A stretch of DNA of 64,000 nucleotides from Pseudomonas soli (GTDB taxonomy: Bacteria > Pseudomonadota > Gammaproteobacteria > Pseudomonadales > Pseudomonadaceae), in the NCBI RefSeq assembly GCF_900110655.1, contig NZ_FOEQ01000005.1, forward strand, positions 124,001 through 188,000, given 5' to 3'. The translations under genes and the position numbers were made by a program. The notes under the pieces were generated by a model. The model saw nothing but the letters and a program-made list of their open reading frames with translations. It was not told the origin of the DNA and ran no database searches. Below are positions 53,810 through 63,766 of the stretch, one piece after another (the first letter of the stretch is position 1; the number at the start of each line of letters is the position of its first letter).

Positions 53810-54433
53810 TCAGTGCGACAGGGCAGGGGCTGCCCGACGTAAGCGTTGGGCCTGCTTGGCGATGAGCTTGAGGGTGATGGCGGCGAACATCAGGGCGAAC
53901 GCCAGCGGGTACCAACCGCCCATGGGGATGCGCTTGTAGAACGACAGGCAGAACACCGCCGCCAGCACCCAGGTGCCGGTGCTGTGCAGGGCTTTCCACA
54001 GGCGTGGGCCGAGCAGGCGCATCGGTGCCTTGAACGAGGTCAGGGCCAGCAACAGAATGAACAGGTAACCCACCGCGCCCGGGATGTTCGCGACGGCGCT
54101 GCGCCCGGCCCAGAACAACTCCGGGTAGCGTTGCGCATACAGGTAGATCAGCACGCCATGGACTGTATGCGAGAAGGCGAAAGCCAGGCCCAGGTAGCGC
54201 CGTTCACGGAGCAATTGGCGGCTGGCCTGGCTGGGTAGCAGGGTGACCAGCGTCGAGGCCAGGAAGGTCAGCAGGAACAGTGCGAAAGAGCTGCGTGCCG
54301 TGGCGCGAATGGCGCTGCGCAGGCCATCGGCCCCCAGCGGATGGGCGACAAGCACCACAGCGGTCACCAGCAGGGCCAGGGCCGCGAGGGCGTGGAACAG
54401 CTTCCAGCCAGAGGGCAGTGGTAACGCTTTCAT
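53810..54433 (-). CDS. Ferric reductase-like transmembrane protein
   Basis: 207 residues, about six helices, of the ferric-reductase-like transmembrane domain (heme b-binding, MsrQ/YedZ relatives). Histidines in LFHALAALALL, FAFSHTVHGVLIYLY and WKALHSTGTWVLAAV are in positions suited to bind heme. The start at 54433 (GGAA upstream) removes a longer frame that lacks family match. Probably moves electrons across the membrane, perhaps with the DoxX partner. Confidence 0.78.
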   Translation of the reverse strand: MKALPLPSGWKLFHALAALALLVTAVVLVAHPLGADGLRSAIRATARSSFALFLLTFLASTLVTLLPSQASRQLLRERRYLGLAFAFSHTVHGVLIYLYAQRYPELFWAGRSAVANIPGAVGYLFILLLALTSFKAPMRLLGPRLWKALHSTGTWVLAAVFCLSFYKRIPMGGWYPLAFALMFAAITLKLIAKQAQRLRRAAPALSH

Positions 54434-54561
54434 GGGCAGGGTTTCCGGCGTGCTCGGCGACGGCGGGTTGCCGTCGCGCTGTGCTGGCCGGAAGTCTGTG
54501 CTGGCGGGGTATCGACAGTGTGTCGAGGAGGGCGGTGTTATGTATCGCTGTGTAGTGGCGT

Positions 54562-55302
54562 TCAGCGGGTACTGGTCAGACGCTGCTGCGCTGCGGCGCA
54601 ACCATTGATCTCCACCGCCTTCTGCAGGAAGGTCTGACGCTGGCGTGGATCGAGTTCACCCAGCAGCCGGTAGATCTCGGCCTGATAGTCACGCTGGCGG
54701 CCCCACTGCAGCTGCAGGCCCTGTGGCCGGCTGCGATTGCAGGCCAGGCGGGTGGCCGGCTGCGGATAGTAGGCGGCATACAGGGTGGCCATGCTCGGGA
54801 CTGCCTCCAGGGCCTCGCGGTAGGCCGGGCTGGCATTGTAGGCCGTGCACCAGTGGGCGATGGCCAGCGCCGGTGGAGCAAAACCTTGCTTGAGGCTGGC
54901 CTCGAGCAAGGGGCAGGCGGCCTCGGCGATCTGGTTGGCCGGCAAATAAGTGGTGTAGTACAGCGCCAGGCGATACTGCGCCACCGGGTGGCCGAGGGCG
55001 ACGGATTTTTTCAGCAGCGCCACGGCCGTGGGCAGCGTGTGCGCCATGGCCTGGCCCTGGCGACTGAGCTCGGGGTCGCCAATGGCGGTGCGCAACGGGC
55101 TGGCGCTATCGACCTGGTTGTCGGCCTGTTCCAGCAGGGGCAATGCCTGGCGGTAGAGCAGGTCGGCATGGGGGTCGATGTTCACTTCCAGGGCCTGGGC
55201 GCCGACGGCGGCCAGCAGCAACGGCATCGCCACGGCCAGGCTGGTGCGATGGCTGCGACCCTGATGGCGGGCCGAAAACGAAGGGGCGGCTGGGATGGTC
55301 AT
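54562..55302 (-). CDS. Exported Sel1/TPR-like protein
   Basis: 246 residues. A basic N-terminus and hydrophobic stretch (SLAVAMPLLLAAVGAQA) form a signal peptide. The mature protein is helical with Sel1-like repeats (AVALLKKSVALGHPVAQYRL; CPLLEASLKQGFAPPALAIA) and four cysteines. It may scaffold peptides or proteins in the periplasm. 92 bases after the SGNH gene on the same strand, so co-transcription is possible but not shown. Confidence 0.7.
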   Translation of the reverse strand: MTIPAAPSFSARHQGRSHRTSLAVAMPLLLAAVGAQALEVNIDPHADLLYRQALPLLEQADNQVDSASPLRTAIGDPELSRQGQAMAHTLPTAVALLKKSVALGHPVAQYRLALYYTTYLPANQIAEAACPLLEASLKQGFAPPALAIAHWCTAYNASPAYREALEAVPSMATLYAAYYPQPATRLACNRSRPQGLQLQWGRQRDYQAEIYRLLGELDPRQRQTFLQKAVEINGCAAAQQRLTSTR

Positions 55303-55394
55303 GGCAGTTACGCGGTTGCCTCGGGCAAATCAGGAGCGACGACAGCGTATTCTATCCATCCGCGCCCCTTCCCCGAAAGCCCGGCGTACGGCCA

Positions 55395-56495
55395 TCAGAC
55401 CAGCTTGATCGGAGCGACCTTGCGTAGAGCCTGCCTTTCCTGGGCCAGCCCCAGTTTGGCAGTGATCACCTTGGCCAGTGCGTTGTTGCCAAGATCGTTG
55501 AAGTGCAGGCGGTCGACGAACAGATGTTCGCTGAAGACCGGCGAGCTGCTGAGCATGCTGTTCATGTCATAGCAGGGCACCGGTTCGGCCTGGTTCTTGA
55601 TACGGCGGAAGAAGGCCATGTGCAGCTGGCTGTCGAAAGTGTCGCCGAGCAGACGATCGAAATTCGATGGCTGTCGGTCGAGCTTGCCGAGCATGGCCTG
55701 TTCGGCGCTGGGCACGACCTCGCGGCACCAGGGTAGCAGTGGCTGGAGGATGAAGGTGAGGGTGGTGTGGCCGTCGGCCAGCAGGCGATCCCATTGACGC
55801 AGGGTCCGGCCGACGCAATCGGCGGCGCGGATCAGACGCTTGTCGGGGCTGGACAGCGGCTCGATGTCCGGCCAGCGCGGTTGTCGCGCAGGCGCCAGGA
55901 CCTGGCCCAGGCGCTGCCAGAGCGATTCGCGGCGTGCCTCGCCGGTGGCTTGCACCCCTTCGTTGAAGCGATTGAGAAAGTCCTGGTAGGCCTGTGCCCG
56001 ATGCGGATCCTGTGCACCGGCCAGAACCTCGGCCAGTGCCTCCTGGGCCAGCGAGTTGAGGCCACTGAGCACCACCACATGGCCGATCTGGCCAAAGCGG
56101 TGCTGGTGGGTCAGGAACATCAGCAGCTCCTGCGTGGCATTGAGCCCGCAACCGGCAAGGCTCAGCCAGATCTCCCCGGTCAGCATCGACAGGTACGAGG
56201 CCACGGTGTGCTCGTCGGAGCTGGCGCCGATGCCCATGGCGGTGGAGCCGCCGACGAGCAGGTTGACCCGCGCCGTGCCGCCGCGCTCGGCCACCGAGAA
56301 ACGCTTGCCGGCGCAGTGGCTGTAGCGCATGCCCAACGCGTCGGTATTGATAGTGCCGGAGCGGTAGCCGCGCTCATGCACGTACAGCGTGTGCGGGGCC
56401 CGGCGACTGCCCAGTTGCAGGAAGCGCTGGTAATCCTCTGCCAGGGGGTCGGGGGTGCCCATGCTGCCGGGGGTATCGCTGTCGATCGGTGTCAT
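55395..56495 (-). CDS. SGNH/GDSL-type hydrolase-like protein
   Basis: 366 residues. Block I is GGSTAMGIG with serine 84 as candidate nucleophile. Block V is DRLHFND with D328 and H331, and NSLAQEALAEVL marks the middle. No signal peptide, so it is cytoplasmic. The family includes esterases and acyl- or peptidyl-hydrolases in small-molecule pathways. The start at 56495 follows AAGGA. A longer frame crosses the LysE gene and is rejected. It is third in an operon with the GntA-like and LysE genes. Confidence 0.8.
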   Translation of the reverse strand: MTPIDSDTPGSMGTPDPLAEDYQRFLQLGSRRAPHTLYVHERGYRSGTINTDALGMRYSHCAGKRFSVAERGGTARVNLLVGGSTAMGIGASSDEHTVASYLSMLTGEIWLSLAGCGLNATQELLMFLTHQHRFGQIGHVVVLSGLNSLAQEALAEVLAGAQDPHRAQAYQDFLNRFNEGVQATGEARRESLWQRLGQVLAPARQPRWPDIEPLSSPDKRLIRAADCVGRTLRQWDRLLADGHTTLTFILQPLLPWCREVVPSAEQAMLGKLDRQPSNFDRLLGDTFDSQLHMAFFRRIKNQAEPVPCYDMNSMLSSSPVFSEHLFVDRLHFNDLGNNALAKVITAKLGLAQERQALRKVAPIKLV

Positions 56496-56521
56496 GGGCG
56501 TTCCTTCTTGTGAGGGCGGGC

Positions 56522-57154
56522 TCAGGCAGCCAGCTCCTTGAGGTTGTAGGCCAGGCCGACGGCGGCGATCAGCAGCAGGGCGACGCCCGAGGCCAGGCTG
56601 ATGAGGCGGTTGCTGCGCGGCGAGGCGATCTTGCCGATGGCGAAGATGTACAGGCTGAGGACGGCGAAATCGATGGCGATCCACAGCAGCGACAGCACCA
56701 CCATGCTCTTCCCGAACGACTCGGTGATCTGGATGAACTGCGGGAAGAAGGCGATGAAGAAGATGATGTCCTTGGGGTTGGAGATGCCGACCATGAAGCC
56801 CTGCAGCAGGCCGCCACGGCCTGGTTGTGCTCCGCTTGTGGCCTGGGTGGCACTCTGGGCCGGGGCCTGCAGCGCTTCGCGAAGGGTGCCCAGGGCGATG
56901 TAGCCGATGAACAGGCAGCCCAGCAGGCTCATGCCACTGAGCCAAGCCTTGTCGATGGCAGCACTGGTCAGGATGATCCAGGCGGCCGCACCGATCAGCA
57001 CCAGTGATGCCCAGTTGGTGCCGACTGCCGTAAATAGGGCCTTGCGCGAGCCCGAGGCGGCGGCGGTGTTGACGATCAGCGCCACCACCGGGCCGGGCGT
57101 GGCGATCAGCAGCAGGACGGTTAGGGCATAAGTGGCGGTCAGTGCGGTATTCAC
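56522..57154 (-). CDS. LysE/RhtB family exporter
   Basis: 210 residues from GTG at 57154 (MNTALTATYALTVLLLIATP, with the family TPGP motif). GAGAA is 8 bases upstream. The ATG at 57175 lies inside the preceding gene. Six helices. FMVGISNPKDIIFFIAFFPQ is the second family motif. Starts 2 bases after the GntA-like gene, so it most likely exports the product of that enzyme or protects from it. Confidence 0.9.
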   Translation of the reverse strand: MNTALTATYALTVLLLIATPGPVVALIVNTAAASGSRKALFTAVGTNWASLVLIGAAAWIILTSAAIDKAWLSGMSLLGCLFIGYIALGTLREALQAPAQSATQATSGAQPGRGGLLQGFMVGISNPKDIIFFIAFFPQFIQITESFGKSMVVLSLLWIAIDFAVLSLYIFAIGKIASPRSNRLISLASGVALLLIAAVGLAYNLKELAA

Positions 57155-57156
57155 GT

Positions 57157-57933
57157 TCAGTTCTCGGTAAGGCATTCAGCCATTGCGTGGGTGTGGAACG
57201 GGCAGCGCGGCGGGCTCGGCGCACCGGGCTCCTGCAGTTGGTACTGCTTCCATTCGAAGTTGTCGTCCTGGCCGAAGAAGCCAAGGGTCTCGGGCATGAC
57301 GCCGTCGTTGTAGTGACGCACCCGCTCGCGAATCCGCGCCCGGATGCGCTGGCCGCTCTCGGTGCCGGCGCTGGCCACCTCGTCGAAGCTCTCCCGCGGG
57401 TTGATGACAAAGGCAATGTGCGGGCCCAGGTTGCGGCTTTTCATCAGGCGATGGGCGGGGAAGCTCATGTTGATGAACAGCGGCATGCCGGCGAAGCAGA
57501 ATGACCAGCGTGCGTCGTGCGGGTCCTGCGGGATCTCCTCGGGCCATGGCAGCGTGTCGCGGGCGTGGACCTCGCGCAGCACATCCCAGGCCAGTGTCTG
57601 CTGCGCCTCAAGCGAGGAGTCGGCGGCCGTTTCGAGAAACACCAGCAACGGGTTGCCGATACGCTGCTTGAGCGGGATCGGCGTGATGGTGGCGATGTAG
57701 TCGGCCAGGCCCCCTGCGATATCCTCGGCCAGACGTGCGGCGCGGGCGAAGACGATATGGCAGGTGCGCGCATTGACTGCCTTTCGCCCGAACAGGCAGG
57801 GGAAGTCAGGGTTGGCCAAGGTTTCCTTGAAGTGTTCTATGGTCTTGTGTGTCCAGTGGTGTCGGTTCTGGACATGTTCGTCGGCGAGCTCTAGCGCATC
57901 CAGGCGATAGCAGATTCCATAACCCGTAAACAT
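57157..57933 (-). CDS. YqcI/YcgG family protein, GntA-like putative heme-dependent N-oxygenase
   Basis: 258 residues. FPCLFGRKAVNARTCHIVFA (44-63) and the C-terminal CPFH (from 244) are the conserved signatures of the YqcI/YcgG family (PF08892). From memory, characterised relatives are heme enzymes that hydroxylate guanidine or amino nitrogen: GntA in guanitoxin, DcsA in D-cycloserine and AglA in argolaphos pathways. Therefore N-hydroxylation of arginine or a related substrate is a good guess. The His-rich segment VQNRHHWTHKTIEHF may hold the heme ligand. First gene of an operon with LysE and SGNH genes, divergent from a LysR regulator. Confidence 0.75.
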   Translation of the reverse strand: MFTGYGICYRLDALELADEHVQNRHHWTHKTIEHFKETLANPDFPCLFGRKAVNARTCHIVFARAARLAEDIAGGLADYIATITPIPLKQRIGNPLLVFLETAADSSLEAQQTLAWDVLREVHARDTLPWPEEIPQDPHDARWSFCFAGMPLFINMSFPAHRLMKSRNLGPHIAFVINPRESFDEVASAGTESGQRIRARIRERVRHYNDGVMPETLGFFGQDDNFEWKQYQLQEPGAPSPPRCPFHTHAMAECLTEN

Positions 57934-58103
57934 GATTTCCCCAGGTAGATCCGAATGTGGCGTTAATAGAACTTTTTCGTCATATCCGTGCAGGTTAGTT
58001 ATATATAATTGTTATTTACCGGCATTTTCGGAGATGCCCCCTGCGTTGTAAAACGCCTGGATCTATGACCTACTATTAGCTTCACTCATGCTCGGAAGGC
58101 GCC
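57934..58103. promoter_or_regulatory. Divergent promoter of the GntA-like operon and LysR gene
   Basis: This 170-base AT-rich spacer has a TATAAT at 58004-58009 (plus strand) inside TTATATATAA (57999-58008), which can serve either direction. The LysR operator should lie here, but no clear T-N11-A palindrome could be singled out. Confidence 0.5.
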
Positions 58104-59024
58104 ATGTCGGAACGGATTCAAGCCTTGCACGCCCTGCGGGCCTTCGAAGTGGCCTCGCGCTATGGCTCTTTCACCCGTGCAGCCCATGAACTCGCCCTTA
58201 CCCAGGGCGCAGTCAGCCATCACATCAAGACGCTCGAAGCGCTGTTTGGCTGCGATCTTTTCGAGCGTCGCGGGCCCAAGTTGCGCCTGACCGAGCACGG
58301 CCGCCTGTTGGCCCAGGAGCTCAAGGTTGGCTTCAAGATCATCGAGAATGCCTGTGCGCTGTTACGCCAGGACCGCTACGGCGTCCGGCTCAAGGCACCG
58401 TCCACGCTCACCGTGCGCTGGCTGCTCAGGGCCCTGGACGGCTTCAAGAAGGTTGACAACAGCTGTTCGGTGCAATTGTCGAGCGTGTGGATGGACATCG
58501 ACGCGGTGGACTTCTATTCCGAGCCTTATGACTGCGCGATCCTGTTGGGTAACGGGCGCTTTGCCGCAGATGTGGAGAGCCTCAAGCTGTTCGATGAATG
58601 GCTGGTTCCGGTGTGCCACCCGAGTTACCTTGAGCAGGCGCGGCCGGAGCTCTCGGTGCTTTCCAGCTGCGAATTCCTCCACCCCTCGCCGGACCGCCGC
58701 GACTGGCGGCGCTGGCTGGCGCGCATGGATGCACTTGATATCAGCATCGACCAGGGCCAGGTGTTCGACACCCTCGACCAGGGTATTTCGGCTGCCCAGC
58801 AGGGGCTGGGCATCTCGGTGGTCGATCTGGTGCTGGCCAGCGCCGATCTTGCCGCCGGCAATCTGGTCACACCATTCCCTCACGCCGTGGCCACCGGCGA
58901 TGGCTATTACATGACTTGGCTCAAGGCCAGCCCCAAGGCGCATCAGATGCAAAAGCTGCGCGACTACCTGGTGGCCCAGGTGCCGCCACTGTCGCACAAG
59001 GACATCAGCTACTTGTACGGCTGA
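58104..59024 (+). CDS. LysR family regulator (GcvA type)
   Basis: 306 residues. The winged helix is LHALRAFEVASRYGSFTRAA, then ELALTQGAVSHHIKTLEALF, the GcvA-like pattern with AVSHHIKTLE. The effector domain follows (WLVPVCHPSYLEQARPELSV). Divergent from the GntA-like operon and its probable regulator. GGAAGGCGCC precedes the ATG. The 3' end overlaps that of the next gene by 20 bases. Confidence 0.93.
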   Translation: MSERIQALHALRAFEVASRYGSFTRAAHELALTQGAVSHHIKTLEALFGCDLFERRGPKLRLTEHGRLLAQELKVGFKIIENACALLRQDRYGVRLKAPSTLTVRWLLRALDGFKKVDNSCSVQLSSVWMDIDAVDFYSEPYDCAILLGNGRFAADVESLKLFDEWLVPVCHPSYLEQARPELSVLSSCEFLHPSPDRRDWRRWLARMDALDISIDQGQVFDTLDQGISAAQQGLGISVVDLVLASADLAAGNLVTPFPHAVATGDGYYMTWLKASPKAHQMQKLRDYLVAQVPPLSHKDISYLYG

Positions 59025-59916
59025 AGTCGTGGGCCGGGAGCACTCGCTCGAGCATGAAGTCGATGAACACCCGCAACTTGGGCGGCATCTGTCGCCCTGA
59101 GGGCCACAGCAGGTAGAAGCTGCCGCGCCGCTCCATGAAGTGGTCGAGCACGCTGACCAGGCTGCCGGCCGCCAGCTCCCGGCGCACGCTGAAGTCCGGC
59201 AGGCAGGTGATGCCACGGTGGTTGAGGGCGAAGCAGATGCGCGTCTCGACATGGTTGCAGACCATCGAGATGGGAATGGCGTAGTCCTGCTCGGGGTGTT
59301 CTCGGCGCAGCGGCCAGGTTTCCAGCTTGCCGCTGTTGGGGAAACGATAGTGCAGGCAGCTGTGCCCGCCGAGCTCGCGGGGGTGCTGCGGCGTGCCGCG
59401 TTCGCGCAGGTACTCGGGGGACGCCACCAGGCGATGCTGGAAGTGCCCGAGGAACTTGGCGTTCAGCCTTGAATCCAGCGGCTGGCCGCCGCGCATCACC
59501 ACGTCGAAACCCTCGCCGACGATATCCACCATGCGGTCGCTGAAGTCCAGATCCAGTTCGATCTCCGGGTAGCGCGCCATGAACTCGGCCAGCGCCGGCA
59601 TCACCAGCCCGGTCACCTGCGGCAGGCTAACCCGCAGGCGCCCGCGCGGCGTGCCGCTGGCCTGGGACAGTGCCTGCTCGGTGGCTTCGATCTCGGCCAG
59701 GATGCGCCGGCTGCGCTCGAGGAACAGCGTACCCTCGGCGGTCAGGGTGATGCTGCGCGTGCTGCGGTGGAATAGGCGCACTCCCAGTTTTTCTTCCAGC
59801 CGGGCCACGCGTTTGCCCACGGCTGACGCGCTGATCCCCAGCGATTGGCCAGCGGCGACGAAGCTGCGGGCTTCGGCGACCCGGATGAAGACCATGAAGC
59901 CACTGAGGCTGTCCAT
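59005..59916 (-). CDS. LysR family regulator (DhcR/YafC-like)
   Basis: 303 residues: MDSLSGFMVFIRVAEARSFV with helix-turn-helix GISASAVGKRVARLEEKLGV, then a periplasmic-binding-like effector domain. ATG at 59916 is the family start. A longer open frame lacks conservation. Divergent from the MFS exporter gene at 60031, which it probably controls. Confidence 0.93.
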   Translation of the reverse strand: MDSLSGFMVFIRVAEARSFVAAGQSLGISASAVGKRVARLEEKLGVRLFHRSTRSITLTAEGTLFLERSRRILAEIEATEQALSQASGTPRGRLRVSLPQVTGLVMPALAEFMARYPEIELDLDFSDRMVDIVGEGFDVVMRGGQPLDSRLNAKFLGHFQHRLVASPEYLRERGTPQHPRELGGHSCLHYRFPNSGKLETWPLRREHPEQDYAIPISMVCNHVETRICFALNHRGITCLPDFSVRRELAAGSLVSVLDHFMERRGSFYLLWPSGRQMPPKLRVFIDFMLERVLPAHDFSRTSS

Positions 59917-60030
59917 GCTGTGCTCCGATTGCGGACATTGATGTCCTGACTGAGTGGAATTGTACCCGGCTTTTTCCGTAATACCCCAGCGGCGCAAGAT
60001 GCCTGCCTGTTCGACAAACCGGAGACCATC

Positions 60031-61236
60031 ATGCATTCACCTTCCTCGGCGGCCTGCGCCGGCGCATCCCCCGCCAGTGCCACGCGCCTGCCCATGAGCG
60101 CCTTGCTGGCGCTGGCGCTGACCGGCTTCATCGCCATCCTCAGCGAGACGCTGCCGGCCGGCCTGCTCGACCAGATCGCCAACGGCATGCAGATCAGCCA
60201 GGCCATGGCCGGGCAATGGGTCACCGCCTACGCCTTGGGTTCGTTGCTCACGGCCATCCCACTGGTGACCCTGACCCAAGGCTGGTGGCGCCGTCGGGCA
60301 CTGCTGCTGGCCATTGGCGGCTTCATCCTGTTCAACGGGCTGACCGCAGTGTCCTCGGACAACACGCTCACCTTGCTCCTGCGATTTTGCACCGGTGCCG
60401 CCGCCGGCCTGGCCTGGGGCCTGATCGCCGGTCATGCGCGGCGCATGGTGGCACCGGCCCAGCAGGGCAAGGCCATGGCAGTGGCGATGCTGGGGCAGCC
60501 CATCGCCTTGTCGCTGGGCTTGCCCATCGGAACCTGGCTGGGGGCATTGATGGGATGGCGGGCGACCTTCGTGATGGTGACCCTGGCCGCATTGCTGCTG
60601 GCCGCCTGGGTGCTGCGGGCAGTACCGGATTTTCCCGGCCAGGCTGCGGGCAAGCGCCCCGCGGCCCTGGCGGTGTTGCGTACCCCGGGTGTGGCACGGG
60701 TGCTGCTGGTGATCCTGGCGTGGATACTTGGTCATAACATTCTCTACACCTACATCGTGCCGCTGATTGCCGCGGCGGGCATGGCCGAGGCGGTGGGCCA
60801 GGTACTGATGACCTTCGGCCTGGCCTCGCTGGCCGGCATCGCCCTGGTCGGCCTGGGAGTCGATCGGCATCTGCGCGGGCTGGTGTTGCTGTGCCTGGCC
60901 GGCTTCGCCCTGGCGACCCTGGCGCTGGGGCAGGTGCAAGGCGCACCCTGGTTGGTGCATGTCAGCGTGGCGCTGTGGGGGCTGACCTACGGCGGCGCGC
61001 CGACGCTGCTGCAAACGGCCTGCGCCGATGCGGCGGGCGAGGGCGGCGATGTGGCGCAGTCGATGCTGGTGACCGTGTGGAACAGCGCCATCGCCCTGGG
61101 TGGCATCATCGGCGGGCTGTTGCTGGTGGGCGCCGGGGTCGGGGCGTTTGGCGCGGTGGTGCTGGCGCTGGTGGGGTTGGCATGGTTGCTGGTGCTGGGC
61201 GGACGCCGAGCCGGGTTCGCCGCCGGCGCCCGCTAG
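60031..61236 (+). CDS. MFS transporter (AraJ/YdhP-like exporter)
   Basis: 401 residues, 12 helices. MFS motif A-like stretches and GRLPxG-type segments are replaced by SLGLPIGTWLGALMGWRATF, the pattern of sugar-efflux/AraJ-like exporters. Likely efflux of a small molecule controlled by the divergent LysR gene. The start at 60031 is an ATG with GGAGAC upstream. Confidence 0.9.
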   Translation: MHSPSSAACAGASPASATRLPMSALLALALTGFIAILSETLPAGLLDQIANGMQISQAMAGQWVTAYALGSLLTAIPLVTLTQGWWRRRALLLAIGGFILFNGLTAVSSDNTLTLLLRFCTGAAAGLAWGLIAGHARRMVAPAQQGKAMAVAMLGQPIALSLGLPIGTWLGALMGWRATFVMVTLAALLLAAWVLRAVPDFPGQAAGKRPAALAVLRTPGVARVLLVILAWILGHNILYTYIVPLIAAAGMAEAVGQVLMTFGLASLAGIALVGLGVDRHLRGLVLLCLAGFALATLALGQVQGAPWLVHVSVALWGLTYGGAPTLLQTACADAAGEGGDVAQSMLVTVWNSAIALGGIIGGLLLVGAGVGAFGAVVLALVGLAWLLVLGGRRAGFAAGAR

Positions 61237-61329
61237 CCCGATGTTCATATCGGCGAATCAGTATTTCTGACGACAGGACAGTTACAATCAGCAGGTGCGA
61301 ACAAAGCAGCGATTCGAGGTCCCCCCGCA

Positions 61330-63690
61330 GTGCAATTGCAACAAGGCTTCGTCCTGACCCGCCACTGGCATGACACGCCCGAAGGCACCTGCGTGGAGTT
61401 CTGGCTGGCCACCGACCAGGGGCCCCGGCGCGTGCGCCTGGCCCCGCAGCCCTCGGTGGCTTTCCTGCCCGCCGCCCAGGCTGAACACGCCCGCTTGCTG
61501 CTGGCCGATGAACAGGGCGTCGAACTCAAGCCACTGCAACTGCGCGACTTCGACCTGCGCCCGGTGATGGGCTTGTACTGCCGCCAGCACCGCCAGCTGA
61601 TCACCCTGGAAAAACGCTTGCGCGGCGCGGGCATCGAGGTGTTCGAGGCCGATATCCGCCCGCCGGAGCGCTATCTGATGGAGCGATTCATCACCGCGCC
61701 GGTGCGTTTCGATGGCCGCGCCGACGACCAGGGCACCATGTTCGATGCCCAGCTCAAGCCCGACCCCGACTATCGCCCAACCTTGCGCCTGGTGTCGCTG
61801 GATATCGAGACCAGCGAGCGTGGCGAGCTGTACAGCATCGCCCTGGAAGGCTGCGGCCAGCGTCAGGTCTATATGCTCGGGCCGGCCAACGGCGAGGCCG
61901 GCGAGGTGGATTTCGACCTGCATTACTGCAGCGATCGCGCCGAACTGATCACCTGCCTCAACCAGTGGCTTGCCCGCCACGACCCCGATGCGATCATTGG
62001 CTGGAACCTGGTGCAGTTCGACCTGCGTCTGCTGCACGAGCACGCACAGCGCCTAAAGGTGCCGCTGTGCATGGGCCGCGACGGTGCGCCGCTGCACCTG
62101 CGCGAGCATGGCAGCCGCAGCCATTTCTTCGCCGAGGCGCCTGGACGGTTGTTGATCGACGGTATCGAGGCCTTGCGCTCGGCGACCTGGAGCTTTCCCT
62201 CGTTCAGCCTCGAAAGCGTCGCGCAACAGTTATTGGGCGAGGGCAAGGCCATCGACACACCCTACCAGCGCATGGACGAGATCAACCGCCGCTTCGCCGA
62301 GGACAAGCCGGCCCTGGCCCGCTACAACCTCAAGGATTGCGAACTGGTCACGCGGATCTTCGCCCATACCCGGCTGCTCGAGTTCCTGCTCGAACGTTCA
62401 TCGGTCACCGGCCTTGCCGTGGATCGCAGCGGCGGTTCGGTGGCCGCGTTCTGCCACCTGTACATCCCGCACATGCACCGCCTGGGTTATGTCGCGCCCA
62501 ACCTGGGGAGTGTCGAGGGCGAGGCCAGCCCAGGCGGCTTCGTCATGGATTCGCGGCCCGGCCTGTACGATTCGGTGCTGGTGCTCGACTACAAGAGCCT
62601 GTATCCCTCGATCATCCGCACCTTCCTGATCGACCCGGTGGGTCTGGTCGAGGGCCTGCGCCAGCCGGACGACACACATTCGGTGGAGGGTTTTCGCGGC
62701 GGGCGTTTCTCGCGCAGCCAGCATTGCCTGCCGGCGATTGTCGAACGGGTGTGGCAGGGCCGCGAGGCGGCCAAGCGTGACGGCAACGCGCCGCTGTCGC
62801 AGGCGCTGAAGATCATCATGAACGCCTTCTATGGCGTGCTTGGCTCCAGCGGCTGCCGCTTCTTCGACCCGCGCCTGGCGTCGTCGATCACCATGCGCGG
62901 GCACCAGATCATGCGCCAGACCCGGGCACTGATCGAAGCGCGGGGCTTTGATGTGATCTACGGCGATACCGACTCCACCTTCGTCTGGCTCAAAGGCGCC
63001 CACGACGAAGACGGCGCGGCGCGCATCGGCCGCGAGCTGGTGGCCGAGGTCAACCAGTGGTGGCGCCGCCACCTGGCCGAGACCCTGGGTCTGGACTGCG
63101 CCCTGGAGCTGCAATACGAAACCCACTACCGGCGTTTTCTCATGCCGACTATCCGTGGCGCCGACGAGGGCAGCAAGAAACGCTATGCCGGCCTGGTGCG
63201 GCGTGTCGACGGCAGCGAGGAGATGGTCTACAAGGGCCTGGAATCTGTACGTACCGACTGGTCGCCCCTGGCCCGACAGTTCCAGCAGGAGCTCTATGGC
63301 CGGGTGTTTCGCGGCCAGCCCTATCGCGACTATGTGCGCGGCTATATCGAGCGCACCCTGGCTGGCGAACAGGATGAATTGTTGATCTACCGCAAGCGCC
63401 TGCGCCGGCCGTTGGCCGACTACCAGCGCAATGTGCCGCCGCACGTGCGCGCGGCGCGGCTCGCGGACGAGTACAACGCCCGTCTCGGGCGACCGTTGCA
63501 GTACCAACGCGGCGGCTGGATCAGCTATGTCATCACCACGGCCGGCCCGGAGCCCTTGGAAAATTGCCAGGCACCTTTGGACTACGACCACTACCTGACC
63601 CGCCAGTTGCAACCCGTGGCGGATGCCATCCTGCCCTTTGTCGGTGATGACTTCGCTGCGCTGATCGATCGTCAGCTGGCGCTGTTCTGA
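61330..63690 (+). CDS. polB: DNA polymerase II (family B)
   Basis: 786 residues from GTG at 61330 (GAGG upstream). Exonuclease: DIET at 158-161 (Exo I). Polymerase: DYKSLYPS from 420 (motif A), [12 protein letters not shown] from 494 (motif B), YGDTDS at 544-549 (motif C) and KKRYAG. Complete family-B enzyme with proofreading, in E. coli SOS-induced and used at stalled forks. The upstream CTG-N9-CAG at 61267-61281 is one base short of a LexA box. Confidence 0.95.
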   Translation: MQLQQGFVLTRHWHDTPEGTCVEFWLATDQGPRRVRLAPQPSVAFLPAAQAEHARLLLADEQGVELKPLQLRDFDLRPVMGLYCRQHRQLITLEKRLRGAGIEVFEADIRPPERYLMERFITAPVRFDGRADDQGTMFDAQLKPDPDYRPTLRLVSLDIETSERGELYSIALEGCGQRQVYMLGPANGEAGEVDFDLHYCSDRAELITCLNQWLARHDPDAIIGWNLVQFDLRLLHEHAQRLKVPLCMGRDGAPLHLREHGSRSHFFAEAPGRLLIDGIEALRSATWSFPSFSLESVAQQLLGEGKAIDTPYQRMDEINRRFAEDKPALARYNLKDCELVTRIFAHTRLLEFLLERSSVTGLAVDRSGGSVAAFCHLYIPHMHRLGYVAPNLGSVEGEASPGGFVMDSRPGLYDSVLVLDYKSLYPSIIRTFLIDPVGLVEGLRQPDDTHSVEGFRGGRFSRSQHCLPAIVERVWQGREAAKRDGNAPLSQALKIIMNAFYGVLGSSGCRFFDPRLASSITMRGHQIMRQTRALIEARGFDVIYGDTDSTFVWLKGAHDEDGAARIGRELVAEVNQWWRRHLAETLGLDCALELQYETHYRRFLMPTIRGADEGSKKRYAGLVRRVDGSEEMVYKGLESVRTDWSPLARQFQQELYGRVFRGQPYRDYVRGYIERTLAGEQDELLIYRKRLRRPLADYQRNVPPHVRAARLADEYNARLGRPLQYQRGGWISYVITTAGPEPLENCQAPLDYDHYLTRQLQPVADAILPFVGDDFAALIDRQLALF

Positions 63691-63766
63691 GTGCGGTGGT
63701 AGCGGGCTAGTGCCGGGGCAAGGCAGCTATCCCTAGGCTGGGCCCCCCAGCACAAGGAGTCCACCC

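Noticed and set aside
57173..57175. ATG at 57175 as the LysE start
   Set aside because: It lies inside the upstream gene, has no ribosome site and adds seven residues before the family N-terminus. The GTG at 57154 fits better.
61267..61281. LexA box upstream of polB
   Set aside because: CTG and CAG are separated by 9 bases, not 10, and the centre is not AT-rich. SOS control of polB here is not supported by this site.
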